From assembly GCF_010093595.1 (NCBI RefSeq), contig NW_022985462.1:194948-258947 (forward strand): a stretch of DNA of 64,000 nt, written 5' to 3'. This document shows, one piece after another, positions 32,401 to 42,529 of this stretch; position 1 is the first letter of the stretch; each line of letters starts with the position of its first letter. Source of the stretch: Mytilinidion resinicola. Taxonomy: Eukaryota > Ascomycota > Dothideomycetes > Mytilinidiales > Mytilinidiaceae. The notes under the pieces are model-generated. The model saw only the letters and a program-made list of their open reading frames with translations, did not search any database and was not told the DNA's origin. The position numbers and the translations under genes are program-made.

Positions 32401-33375
32401 CCAACGTCGTTCTCCTCCTTGATATCGTGGCGGAACGGACGGCATATGATCTTTAGTTGATAGTATTACAGCGAGACAAATCAAAGTTTTTCCAATCCCC
32501 ATGGTCTCCGCAAGTATGCCACCTCTGTTGGAGTCGTAATACTGCGGCTTCAGGACAAACTCCATATCATTCGGGTTGTAGTAAAATAGACGATTATCAA
32601 GAGAGTATCTTGGTTCGAAACGCGGGTCTAGAATCTTATGCGGTGCAGATTCTTTCTGAACCATTAGCGATGCAGATCGTGTCTGGAATTCGTACAACTT
32701 TGTCCTCAGTCCTTGGAGCGTTCCTGGGTTAAGTAGGTCTTCTGCTGCCTGCCTTGAGTAGGGACATGAGATAACACCCGGATCAGGGTGAGGGGAGGGT
32801 ATTGTGTTGAATAGATAGAAAAGTGATTCATCTTCTCCCGTCGCCCACGGATCGAACATTTGTTGCGCTACATCATGTCGCCCTGACCAGGCTTCTTGCG
32901 AAATGTTGATGCGCTGGACGAGCGACCGTAATCGAGATTTGAGAATCTTGTTCTGCCGATCTTCGTACGACTCTAGAGGTCGCAAAAAGATTCTGAAGAC
33001 GGCGCACCCTGCTGCCAGGCTCTCTAGCGCGTAGGCAAACATTCGTATCCAACCCGCTGTAAGTAGAACGGATGCATCCTCTTTGAGCTTCAGCTTCCAT
33101 TGCTGACCTAGGGCTGGATAGATCTCCGACCAGGGCTTCGTAGGGACAGGGGGAGAAACAACGAAATCATCATAATGTAAACAACCTAGAGCGATGTAGT
33201 CGGTGAAGTCGAGGTGCAGCGAGTCGTCCTCATTCCTGGATGCCACGCCCAAAGAAGTCGACGAAGAGAGTGGGGTGGAGGGAGTAGTTTTTATCGCATA
33301 GGAGACAGTCGAACTGGGAGTCTGTCCTCTCGCAGGTGAGGCGCTCTCCTCACGTGAAAAGGTGGGAAAGTCCAT
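29494..33375 (-). CDS. SNF2-family ATPase/helicase
   Basis: Single exon, 1293 residues from the first ATG; the frame is open upstream to a TTG at 33450. SNF2 N-lobe motifs: GGILAETMGIGKTL (motif I, about residue 285; Thr replaces the usual acidic residue before Met, and Ile replaces Leu), GTLIVVPPNLLTQW (Ia), IIDEGHNFA (motif II, DEGH instead of DEAH) and WVVSGTPA (III). The C-lobe at about 1025-1150 has KIIIFYDGDN, LMDVACGSHGLDL and QAIKRAHRIGQTKKV. A region of about 250 residues separates the lobes, as in Rad5/Rad16-like or Mot1-like proteins, but I see no RING finger between them. Likely nuclear DNA translocase in repair or chromatin work; exact subfamily not assigned. The C-terminus is Ala/Pro-rich. 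Confidence 0.88.
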   Translation of the reverse strand: MDFPTFSREESASPARGQTPSSTVSYAIKTTPSTPLSSSTSLGVASRNEDDSLHLDFTDYIALGCLHYDDFVVSPPVPTKPWSEIYPALGQQWKLKLKEDASVLLTAGWIRMFAYALESLAAGCAVFRIFLRPLESYEDRQNKILKSRLRSLVQRINISQEAWSGRHDVAQQMFDPWATGEDESLFYLFNTIPSPHPDPGVISCPYSRQAAEDLLNPGTLQGLRTKLYEFQTRSASLMVQKESAPHKILDPRFEPRYSLDNRLFYYNPNDMEFVLKPQYYDSNRGGILAETMGIGKTLICLAVILSTKDHMPSVPPRYQGGERRWGRLSRPGEKVRPEQGSSDTENSSPAKEISGINGSTTITSYGADDFWKVGTLAKMAAATATRNSIPWKRLIPKDTESSKILDAAVPSYDVPIEQARRSRSSLTNITQKVTLCSGTLIVVPPNLLTQWQSEIKKHVADGYLKVLVLDNKFTAKLPGSEKHAERDGIFCTKLLPSSAMLRTYDIVLFSRPRFEQEIKDGEDRYGRRLHTGAPTICQCPYIGATRIPDCRCFKIDETYRSPLKELHWLRMIIDEGHNFASAKSNAVLIAGQIQAERRWVVSGTPAKDLVGVDVELPVTDEYESRDAVMEKRRQFSESDDTKSAVKSLRDLAKHFLKVQPWADCDWDDYVYRHEKTSKKKTYTCFSACMKQTLGGLVIKTAPEIYEKEVSIPELTHTIIRLKPSWFDKMSANLFIQVMRANAITSERAGVDYLFDNHKNSVKARHSLLKNLRQGNFTWTGFTEENVRETLETSHKYLNKEDKKCSQQDVEILTESMQMIEQVLGSPRWLSLSKTHEMGFFVESWPQESIEYFALGGIAAPQMIGVSQLLEGQFHVNSQVSSDDPASGLVEVGEHGRLRLEQAAKAEEETAAKRKTSKSSEVAPKGVPLSCVDGEPTSASAKRSLPTRVNSSPKKGSQSTQNANAPAASNGNGEFKPAIRKRKLTFSDITKELAAGSPLLKTHVIGTTSSKLSYLLDRVMLFQAEHKIIIFYDGDNTAYYLSQCLDSLHIGHRIYARTLDSNKRDNYIHLFKEDPNIRVFLMDVACGSHGLDLHVASVVLIINPINRKDVEAQAIKRAHRIGQTKKVLVETLILEGTIEEAIFDAVVERTQGMRVDDDLLKAKTIEDDKGIQEIIQNAKIVPVKPSEAQGENQMARLRERQRVFARPNRAEYDGAWESNNFVANAAETGKKKAKGPAKKAQAGAAPVAVPATTPTIVPITTQANTLPKAPASGSTQAPAALQSLFGGPFSGVSG

Positions 33376-34129
33376 CGCGGAATACTTCCTCGCTCGATGT
33401 GGCTTTGATAGGGAGCTGTCACGGGCCTGCGACTGCGAACATGATATCAAGGCTTCGCAAAGGGTGCCATCCCAGTCACGCCGAATATTGGACTGGAACG
33501 AGAAGGTGGCTGTCAGCCAAATCTGAGAGCATAGAAAAACAATTGAAAGGGATGCTGTTGGATGAGAGCTTGACCTAAGGCAGCAGGGTCGTGGTGTTGC
33601 AGTCGCGCAGCTTTGGAGATGGTTCGGAGATAGTTAAGCCATGTCTCGGCACATGTTTAGAGCCTCACAACGAAAGGTACCACATGCACTGATAGCTTTG
33701 CAGACGAAGTGAGGAGGCCTAGTGAATTTACGGACTGTTAGAAGTGGATAGAGTGTCATTTCCCAAGTTCTTTTCGGTCGCCGCAAGTACTTTGAATAGT
33801 GGCAGGCCAGCTGGAGCAGTCACCCAGGATGCCCAAGAAGCATCCATCTCGTTACCTGGGCTTCAACATGTACTTTGTAGTTTTGAAGACAAGAGTTGTC
33901 GATGTTAACATATAACATGGATATTGCTTAACCAGATGGGGATGTTTGGATAATAACGATGAAGTGTATTGTACCAATGGCCAGCCGTTTTGGCGACGGG
34001 GGTGAGGGCTCCGGGGAATCTTTGGAGTCCCGAAAGCTGGCTCAACATTTACACCTCAACCACGCCGACCGCCTCCCGTCTCCTTTCCCACCACCTCTCT
34101 CTCCCTCATCTCTCCTTCGTCTCTCCGGC
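33376..34129. promoter_or_regulatory. Divergent promoter of the SNF2 ATPase and PDA1
   Basis: About 750 bp between divergent starts. The segment nearest PDA1 is pyrimidine-rich (34077-34125), usual for highly expressed fungal genes. No other gene seen. Confidence 0.5.
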
Positions 34130-35631
34130 ATGTTCTCCAGGACACTGAGGGCGAGCGTAGCTGCGCCACTACGCCGCAATATCTTCGCACCCGTCGCGCG
34201 CCCTGCCTTCCGGACTGTCACCACCGACGCGGCTTCGTCGCATGCTGACAAGGACAGCGTGCCTTCAGTACGGACCGCGACAGGTGCAAATGAGCCTCAG
34301 CTTGCTAACCACGAGTAGGAAGATGACAAGCCGTTCGAGGTCCGCCTCTCCGACGAGAGCTTCGAGACCTACGAGCTCGACCCGCCTTCCTACACGCTCG
34401 ACACCACCAAGAAGGAATTGAAGCAGATGTACTACGACATGGTGGCCGTACGGTATGAATAGCCTCTTTCCGCGAAAGTCCGAACCCATTGGACCAGATA
34501 CTTATACTATCTAGGCGCATGGAAATGGCCGCCGACAGGCTTTACAAGGAGAAGAAAATTCGGGGTTTCTGCCATCTGTCCACTGGCCAAGAAGCGGTCG
34601 CTGTCGGCATTGAGCACGCCCTCCAAAAGACCGACCACCTCATCACCGCCTACCGCTGCCACGGCTTCGCTCTGATGCGCGGAGGAACCGTCAAGTCCAT
34701 TATCGGAGAGCTGTTGGGCCGGAGAGAGGGCATTGCTTTCGGCAAGGGCGGATCCATGCACATGTTCTCTACTGGCTTCTACGGTGGCAACGGTATCGTT
34801 GGTGCCCAGGTACCTGTTGGCGCTGGTATTGCGTTCGCCAACCAATACGAAGGCAAGGAGAACGTGACATTGGCTCTGTATGGCGACGGAGCATCAAATC
34901 AGGGACAAGTCTTTGAGGCATTCAACATGGCCAAGCTATGGAATCTTCCCATCATTTTTGGATGTGAAAGTAGGATTCCCCATTACATTTTCGAACTTGA
35001 TAGATTGCTAACACTTTCCAAGACAACAAATACGGAATGGGCACAGCAGCGAACCGAGCTGCCGCTCTCACGGACTACTACAAGCGCGGCCAATACATTC
35101 CCGGCTTGAAAATCAACGGCATGGACGTCCTAGCCGTGAAGGCCGCCGTGGCATACGGAAAGGAGTGGTGCCGCCAAGGAAAGGGTCCCCTTGTCTACGA
35201 ATATGTCACCTACCGTTATGGTGGACATTCCATGAGTGACCCTGGCACAACCTACCGCGTAAGCTCCCCTGTACAGTTAACCTCAGTCCACCATCACTAA
35301 CTTCACCCAGACCCGCGAAGAAATCCAACGCATGCGCAGCACCAACGACCCCATCGCCGGCCTGAAGCAGAAACTCCTCGACTGGGGTGTCACATCTGAG
35401 GAGGAGCTCAAGGCCATCGACAAGGAAGCTCGCAATAACGTTGACGCTGAAGTCGCAGAGGCCGAGAAAATGGCCCCGCCCGACCCAACCCCCAAGATCC
35501 TGTACGAGGACATCTACGTCCGCGGCAGCGAGCCGGAGTTCCTGAGGGGCTGCATACCCGAGGAAAACTTCTACTACACCGAGTCGGATATTTCGAAGGA
35601 GGCGCCGAAGAAGGCGGCAGCAAGGACGTGA
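34130..35631 (+). CDS. pda1: Pyruvate dehydrogenase E1 component alpha subunit, mitochondrial
   Basis: Catalyses thiamine-diphosphate-dependent decarboxylation of pyruvate in the mitochondrial matrix, with the E1 beta subunit. Five exons: 34130-34267, 34319-34452, 34515-34969, 35023-35258, 35311-35631; 427 residues. A presequence ([16 protein letters not shown]) is followed by the E1 alpha body: [28 protein letters not shown], the ThDP/Mg motif GDGASNQGQ ending in the conserved Asn pair (ENNKYGMGT, rebuilt over an intron), and the regulatory loop [18 protein letters not shown] that carries the phosphorylatable serines of this family. The C-terminus is Ala/Lys-rich. All phases agree. Confidence 0.96.
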
Positions 35632-37957
35632 GTGTGATGTGCTGCGGTTGAGCGTGCCGAACGTGTGTGATTAGATACTGTTGTGGGGATGACTTGGTTC
35701 GGCTCGGGTAAGGTTCGTAGCACACTTGAGAAACCTGTAATTTTACTATTTACTTTGGCACTTTCGAGGTCGTTGATGCTCATTTAGCCTTATAAACTAT
35801 CCCCAGAAGCGACCCCACCAAAGTCCATTTCCACTTTTGAACCTGAGCATAACTAGTATTGTCTGGCCACTTATTAAGCTTGCTATTAAGCTTTATAGCA
35901 AGGATAAGTGGCGGCCTAAAAGTGTGTAAATCCTACTCTCCCTATATACCTTTACTGCTAAACTTACAGGTAATCCTAAAGCATAAACCTTCTATGCCTC
36001 TTCTATATACCCGACCCCTCTACGCTAAGTAAGAAACGCTATCTCTTCTATAAAACTAATTTCTACTTCTTATAATTATACTTTAATCTGTATTTCTCCG
36101 CGCTATATAACCGGCTGGAGGAAGTTAATATAATATATATCTCCTATACTACAGATAATTTCATCTTATATGTTGTTCTCTTTTTTGGAATTAAGGTTAG
36201 GCCAGGGAATGGCGACTAAAAGGAGGCAGAGCTACAGATAGGCATCTGGATGGCGAGTTTGCGGAAGAAGATAGAGTTAGCAAGGAGAGCTTTTTATAGA
36301 ACTCCTGTATTAGAAAGTAAACCTGCGTCTAATTCTAGAGTCGACTATAATTTAAATAAGACCTACAATCCCGATATTAATGCAGACAACCCCTCTTTTA
36401 TAGCCCTCCTTGAACCCACCCTCGCTATTATCGGCTACGCGCACAAAATCTACTACGCTTACCCGTCTTCTGCTACTGGTGATATTACGATTCTCGGACC
36501 GGATAAAAAGTTTACGAGTTTGTTAACGCGCTCTGTCCAAGGCATCTTTAAACTTATTAGCTTTTATGCTACTATCTTGAAGATATCGGGTAGAAATCGA
36601 GAGTGGGCAAGAACCGGAGGGAGGATTATGGGGCGACTAGTTGGAGAAGGTTATGAAGGAAATCGGCAAAGGCATTTACCGATGAGGTAATGAAAGAGTT
36701 CTGGAGCTGGTTTATATGATACGAATTCAAGAATCACGAGTTTACCGGTCGTCATCGCTCCCGATGGACTTTATTACTTTTTGAATATGCGTATTGACAA
36801 AAGGGCCGTCATGTTGCTCATTATTTTTCAAGGTCTTTTCCGTCGGTACCAACGCTGAACGGATTGCCTAGCAAAGGCCCAATGTGGGCTGTGGCTAAGG
36901 TTCAAAGGGTCCCGTTCTGGTTCCTATGGATCCCGTTTCCGGCACCCAGTCTTAAACTCGCTCCTCTAATTTTGGCTACGCTCCCTCTTCTTGAAAATGC
37001 TTCTCCAGCTAATTCATTCCCGTCACTTGGTTCATGTTGCCATCAGGTCTTTTTACACTGTCTTTCCGCCTGCTCCGTCAAATGGCTGCGACCTAGTTAT
37101 AGAAGGCCACCAAGAGCTTCGTCGAGGCAGCTCCGCATCTGGCCGCGTTTTGACACTAGAAAGCTGTCCCTCTACATCAGGATCGGGGCGTAATGAAATG
37201 CTCTTATTGGTGGCCGAACTTAGAGCCGGTGTTGTGGAATGGGAGCGTGAGAGCGTGATCGACGCGTCTGGCTTCGCCGGCTGCTGCTTGACGTTGGACT
37301 CACCGGAGCGGCGCATGGCTTACCAACTGTGGGGATGAGCTGAGCGAGCAGCACAAATATCAGGCGGTGCTCGCGCCGATGATCCCTAGCTTTGCACCGC
37401 TCTGCCCAATTTATTAAGTAGGTTTTCATACTTATGCGCTCAAGCAAAATTGATAGTAATTAGAGACACAAGCATGTCCGCAAGCTCCGGACGAAAAGGG
37501 ACATGTGACACGCGCCAACATGCCAACAACGAACATAATTTCTACAAATGCACGGTCCTCGGTTGTAAGAATAATTAGATAATCTGTCAGGCAAGAGGGC
37601 ATGCTGGAGTAAATGGTTGGACTTATGTCGTTTGCAAGAAGTGCCTTGATCATCCATACAATCGGAAGTTGATATGTCAGAATTCCATCATTTGGTGTAA
37701 TTGGCATAACTTAGCTTACACGTATGTACCTTTATAACACTACTATGGTACAAGATACATTTTGCAAGCTGCCAAGCGCCGTACTGCTTATCCAATGAAT
37801 TCTTGGTGACGACGACGGTAGAACGGAATTAGTATAATCCGTGTCAGCTGCGAGAAAGAAGAACTTCCATCAGAGCACACTGGGTAACTCTGACACCAAG
37901 AGTAAGACAACTCAAATGTATTATAAGATGCAGCTAATTTAATTAGTTTAATTCATC
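35632..37957. other. AT-rich island with degenerate sequence
   Basis: From about 35860 to 36250 the sequence becomes strikingly rich in A and T with many TATA and CTTTA words, as in repeats eroded by C-to-T mutation. A palindrome opens the island (listed separately). An open frame at 36250-36690 (146 codons, plus) has AT-biased codons and no recognised domain; it may be a relic. Nothing supportable was seen in 36700-37957. Confidence 0.5.
35865..35916. repeat. 52-bp near-perfect palindrome
   Basis: GGCCACTTAT at 35865 is mirrored by ATAAGTGG(C)GGCC ending at 35916, and CTTGCTAT inside it by ATAGCAAG. The two halves are separated by only a few bases around AAGCTT. It marks the edge of the AT-rich island and may be joined transposon ends. 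Confidence 0.8.
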
Positions 37958-39824
37958 ATGGCTGAACACGTTCAAGCTCATCCTCAAAAGATTCGAAGCA
38001 CGCTCGAGCGCAGCCAGTGTCTCTGGTCTTCTCACGTTCGAGACGCGCAATTAGAAAGCGGATTTCCTATGTCTTGCTTCCAGCTTCAGAATGTTCTCGG
38101 CAAGACACCAGAATTACGCTTCTGGCACAGCAGAGGGGCGATTACTGATCGCCTTACTTTTGACAACGATGGGGGGCAACTATATAGCAGTGGCAGTTCA
38201 CATTGGCGGCTATGCGACGACGGCGCGTGCGATCTCAAAGATAAGGAGCTTAACCATAAACTTATCTTTGGAACGAGACGGGCGACCTCCTTTCTCCTAA
38301 CGGACAACTCTCGATTCACCGACTGGCCCAATAACCGGGATCATACTGGATGCAATTACCTGGCGATTCTAGCATTTGCCTGGGCTTACATTCTATCAGC
38401 CAAATGGGTAGAGATGCAGACGCCTGTAAATGCAAAGTCAGGTCCTCGTAGTCAGATACAATATCAGAATTGGTGGGAGAAGGAACACAACGACAATTCT
38501 CCTGAAGAGATTGCAGTAGATCTTGGCTGTCTCTGCGACGATGCGGCACAGTGGTGGGCCGCAGTAATAGCTCAAGCGTGGACTGCTACGAGTGTAATTC
38601 ATGGTGGGGTTTATCTGTCTCCCTGGTCCGTTCGAATCTCTAATAACCAGAGGTTCAAGCTTCAAAGAACTTCAAGCAACCTCCATCCCTCATCGCAATT
38701 AGCTCCACCATCATCCGACAAAGCCTTACAATTTCTACAAGACTTGTGTGTCACTTACGACATCCACGACCAGGGTTTAGCAGCTCTCGCCATGGCCTTA
38801 CTATTCCCAACCCTTGGCAACAAGGCGGATACGTCACTTCCCCGACCTCGTTGTTCCAACATTTCTCCTCCGGGGTCCCCCGGTGAAACCGGTTGCATAT
38901 AGCTCTACCACGAAGCCTCAAGGTTTTGTACATCAGTCTATTTTGGAAGAATACGATCGTCTTCCTTACTATATGACGCTAAGTTGCAATCCGCGAGGAG
39001 TGCTTGCGCTCCTTGGCGGGCCATTTTTTGATCAGACAATAGAGTGTAACGTTGTAAGCCCGTGGCTGGAACCAATTTTTTCTATCATCAACAAATGTGA
39101 CCACCAGAAATTAGTCGCAATTATGGCGAAACGACAGCCTTCCCTCGCTCCTCTATGGCTAGGTGCTGCTATCCTCGGCCTTGAAAAACGTGTTCTACAA
39201 ATGGCCCGGTCAGGCACACCTCCCGTAGATCTCCATGCTGGAGCTTGGACAGCAACGACTCATTCATTTATCAGTCTTAGTCCATCCCAGCCTATTTTTA
39301 GAAACGAGATAAGCCGTGCAGATGAATGTCGTATGCTCTTCCTAACTGGATCCGACCACGATAAGGCTCCGATATGTCCTTGGCAGCCTTTTGGTAACAC
39401 ACGGATTTGTGACACTGACATTGAGGTCCAAGGACACATTCACTGCGGACATAGATTGGAATATGTCGGATGGAAATGGGACCTGACTGGACGTAAAGGT
39501 GTTATTGACGAAGGATACAATATTCAAACCACGAGGAGGTCTGATTGGGCAATCCCTCAGCCTATATTATTGGAAATACCGTCACGCATAACCCTTAAAT
39601 CCGACGTTGCGTCAAAGGTAGCGACACGGGGTATCTTCTCCTGGTTAAGGGCAGACGGCTGGCCCGCATCTGAGGTAAACATTCGCACCCATGAGTGGTT
39701 TGATCTTGGAGAGTCCGACGAAGAGTTAGATAGCGGTGGCGCATCTGATGTCGAACAGGAGGGAGTCTGTGAGCGCATTAAAGAATGGCAAAAGGGACTA
39801 GCCGTCTATGGGTATCTACTGTAG
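37958..39824 (+). pseudogene. Orphan fungal gene interrupted by a frameshift
   Basis: Two overlapping plus-strand frames, 37958-38902 and one open from about 38787 to 39824, read as one protein of roughly 610 residues if the frame changes within 38814-38902. No intron with proper splice sites explains the change, so a small insertion/deletion is likely. Visible features are WP, Trp-rich segments and the helical stretch QGLAALAMALLFPTLG just before the break, then TLSCNPRGVLALLGGPFFD and a C-terminal acidic segment ESDEELDSG. I do not recognise a family. It lies between the AT-rich island and a repeat-rich tract, so recent decay is plausible; an assembly error is the alternative. Confidence 0.5.
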
Positions 39825-40292
39825 AAAGAGAAATAAGGGAAGAGGAAGGGGCTGGAGTGTGGGAGGGGAAGGAGGGGGGCAACCAGGGGAGGGATGGGTT
39901 GCGTGCCCGAAGCCGCGAATTATTTGGTCGAGTCCAATCCTTTCTCGAATACAAGATTCCTCCAGGATTGTTTACTGCTCCAACGCTGAAATAATGAGAG
40001 CAAGGCTGGAGAGTGAAGAGGCATCGGGCGCGCCGAGCAGGTCCATTGTTATTCCGATTATGTCCACGATGTCACGCTCCATCGCCATCTTCCATTGCCG
40101 TCTCCCATCTCAACGGCTGCCGCTCGCAAAAGGGTTTGTGAACTACGGGGGGACGGGCTAGATTGCCTAGAAAAGTGATGGAACTTTCGGATATACAATT
40201 TCCAAACTGTGCCATCGCTCTCGAATTTTCCGACACATTTAGAGGGCCTCAGACATGATCAGATCTCTCCTGCTACTGCGTGTGATCATAGA

Positions 40293-40370
40293 TATCCGCA
40301 CACCATTCTACCACCGCTTAGGGAGCCTCGCAGTATTCCCAGAAACTTACGCGCGGCGGAGCGCACACCT
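40293..40370. repeat. Partial foldback repeat
   Basis: Starts ATCCGCACACCATTCTACCA and continues CCGCTTAGGGAGCC, matching one arm of the family. It ends near GCGCACACC at 40370, where a second arm appears shortened. Confidence 0.5.
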
Positions 40371-40374
40371 AATC

Positions 40375-40509
40375 TGTGTACACTCTTCTGCCGCTGCCTG
40401 GGGTGACCTAACAAGCTTACCAGATGTTCAGAAGGCAGGTCTTCTGTATAATTCGGAACTTTGAAACAACCATAAGGCACCTCAAGCGGTGGCAAAGAGG
40501 TGTGCGGAT
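40375..40509. repeat. Foldback (MITE-like) repeat, copy A
   Basis: Left arm CTGCCGCTGCCTGGGGTGACC is mirrored by the right arm GGCACCTCAAGCGGTGGCA; outer ends are TGTGTACACT and AGGTGTGCGGAT. About 135 bp with imperfect 30-35 bp arms and no coding capacity. Confidence 0.75.
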
Positions 40510-40533
40510 ATTAAAATAGACAACACTCCCAAA

Positions 40534-40669
40534 CTCTGTACACTCCTCTGCCGCTGCCTGGCGCGGCCTAACAATTTTACCTAATATTCAAAAGGTTGGA
40601 CTTCTGTATGATTCGGAACTCGGAAACAACCATAAGGCACCTCAAGCAGTGGCAAAGAGGTGTGCGGAT
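40534..40669. repeat. Foldback (MITE-like) repeat, copy B
   Basis: Near-identical to copy A over its whole length, including the inner segment GATTCGGAACTCGGAAACAA. It differs mostly by transitions, which suggests a recent duplication. Confidence 0.8.
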
Positions 40670-40766
40670 ACCGTGCCTTGTTACAGATATTCGTACACTT
40701 TTCTATTCGTGGGGCTTCAACATGCCAGGAGAAATCCGGGGCGCACAGCGGACACACTTCTTCTAA

Positions 40767-40903
40767 TCTGAGTACACCCTGCTGACGCTGTCTGAGGTAA
40801 CCTCACGAGTTTACCAGATGTTCAAAACGCACGACTTCCGTATAATTCGGAACTCTGAAAAACTTACGAGGCACCACAAGTGGTGGCAGAGAGGTGTGCG
40901 GAT
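40767..40903. repeat. Foldback (MITE-like) repeat, copy C
   Basis: Arms GACGCTGTCTGAGG and CCACAAGTGGTGGCAGAGAG with the shared inner words ATAATTCGGAACTCTGAAAA. More diverged than A and B. Confidence 0.75.
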
Positions 40904-41029
40904 ATCTATGCCGAAACACAATACATACTATTCGATTAAGAATTTGATGTGATGTTCAAAGAGGCGAACGATCGCCGTTCGTGGACACTCATGCTGGGCG
41001 TGAAAGAAAGACACTAATCACTTCGTCTC

Positions 41030-41169
41030 GTATGTACACCTGCCTACCACTGCTTGGGTGCTTCAACGAGTTTCCACGTAGTCCAAGGCGAAGGCCTTCT
41101 ATTCTGGTTCCGGTTCCTAAAAACCCATTGAAGCTCCCCAAGTGGTGGTAGACAGGTAGGTGTACACAC
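41030..41169. repeat. Foldback (MITE-like) repeat, copy D
   Basis: Longest arms of the family, about 46 bp. TCGTATGTACACCTGCCTAC at the left is mirrored by GGTAGGTGTACACACGA at the right, and TTCAACGAGTTT by AAACCCATTGAA. Confidence 0.75.
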
Positions 41170-41239
41170 GAGACAGCTTGTTGTAGGAATGGAGCGCCAC
41201 CTTTTCTATCACCAAACACCAATCACAGCATCCCTCGCC

Positions 41240-41625
41240 CTAGAAATCCCCTCCAATCTCACCCCCTCCAATTTGAACTCTCAGATCCTTAACATCCTGT
41301 TCAGCTTGCGCTGGGCCTCACAAGGCGCCTCAGGCAGCGTCAACCGACGTGCAAATTGCACGCTTACACCGTTCGAAATCGACAGAAGAACGTATTCAAG
41401 GCTCCATGTACGCAGATCGAGACACCTTCCAATTCACGGTCTTACAACCTTGACATCATGCTCAAATCAAGTCCAACCTCACAGGGCCCCTCAAACACCG
41501 CCAACCGCACGTCAAAAGCCTCGAATCACACCCTTTCCAATATACACAGTCAGGAACTTGACATCGTGTTTTTGGAATCTCGCACCCGCGTGAGGCGCCT
41601 GGAGCCGTATGATAGCCCCCAAAAC
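41240..41625. repeat. Divergent tandem repeats of about 150 bp
   Basis: The sequence around 41290-41350 (TTAACATCCTGTTC ... GGGCCTCACAAGGCGCCTCA ... GTCAACCG) recurs at about 41450-41510 (TTGACATCATGCTC ... CAACCTCACAGGGCCCCTCA ... GCCAACCG), and a third partial copy begins near 41557 (TTGACATCGTG). Identity is moderate; the boundaries are approximate. Confidence 0.5.
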
Positions 41626-41836
41626 GAACGAACGAGAATATACGAATTCGAGTGCTTGTCAAATGAATAGGTTGAGTGTCATGGTATTTCCTTTGGTCTG
41701 ATTTACGGTTTCGAGTACGATGTAAATGTCAACGCATTGGAGATTGGACTACCTTTTGAGTGACTGAAGACACCTCACATGGGGTGCCCCCTGACAGTGG
41801 TGTCACGTGAACAAGAGAGAAGCCAGAGTGGACCTA

Positions 41837-42251
41837 CAGTACTAGGACTCCCATATGGGCACACCCCCCCATAAATCTGCGGCAAACCTCCCTTTCATTA
41901 CTAATATAACGCCCAACAAAGCGTAATACAAGACAAGAGATACTAGGATAGGTTTTTAGGCACTTTCCCCCTCTTTTAAGTTCTTTGGATTATGCTTATT
42001 CAAACAAAGATAAAACTAGTTTTGGTGGCGCTACGTAGACGGGGAGGGCCCCTACTTTGTTAAAAGTTCAAAACCACAACACAATAGAATTCCAAGGGTC
42101 TAAAGAGTGAAAAGGCTTCCTTGTAGGTAGTTCTTAACGTACTAAGAGTTTCATTTAGTATTCTTAATTATTGCGCGGTGGGGAACGCTTCGAACCCACA
42201 TAATTTTGGTGGCGGCTTGGCGTTTGTGCCCATATGGGAGTCCACGAACTG
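41837..42251. mobile_element. 415-bp Tc1/mariner-type MITE
   Basis: Terminal inverted repeats of 27 bp (41837-41863 and 42225-42251) match at 24 positions; their inner 19 bp, GGACTCCCATATGGGCACA, are identical. The element starts CAGT, ends ACTG and is flanked by TA on both sides (41835-41836 and 42252-42253), the target duplication of Tc1/mariner/pogo transposons. The interior is AT-rich and non-coding, so it would depend on a transposase elsewhere. Confidence 0.82.
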
Positions 42252-42529
42252 TATATCGGTGTGCCCAAACATATGATCTGATTCGGTAGTGTGGAAGAGA
42301 GCACAGAAGTTCATCACTTTGAATTGCGAGGAAAAAGAAGCAATTTTGAAAGGAATAAAAGTGTATTAGAGGTTCTAGGACCTATTGAAAGGAAAAGAAT
42401 AAACACTCCTCTGTGCTTCCAGTCTCTACTCTAACGGCCATACAGCTCCTGATTCAATGAGTTTATCAACTTCATCCCCTCCTTCCTGTACTTGTCATGC
42501 TCCCAGTGGCCAACTATGGGCTCATCCTC
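42252..42529. other. Spacer between the MITE and the carboxylesterase remnant
   Basis: No gene seen. Holds the former 3' region of the carboxylesterase. Confidence 0.5.

Larger units (their letters stand above)
39825..41836. other. Repeat-rich, gene-free tract
   Basis: Filled with four full foldback repeat copies plus a partial one (40293-41169), then divergent tandem repeats (41240-41625). Short open frames here coincide with the repeats and are not believable genes. Confidence 0.6.

Noticed and set aside
40293..41169. CRISPR-like or satellite array
   Set aside because: Units are about 135 bp, individually foldback and irregularly spaced, in a eukaryotic genome. They fit MITE-like repeats instead.
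42170..42215. tRNA-like 3' half (GGGTTCGAA) on the minus strand
   Set aside because: The bases after TTCGAA do not pair with those before it at normal T-stem spacing, and no anticodon arm is present. It also lies inside the MITE.
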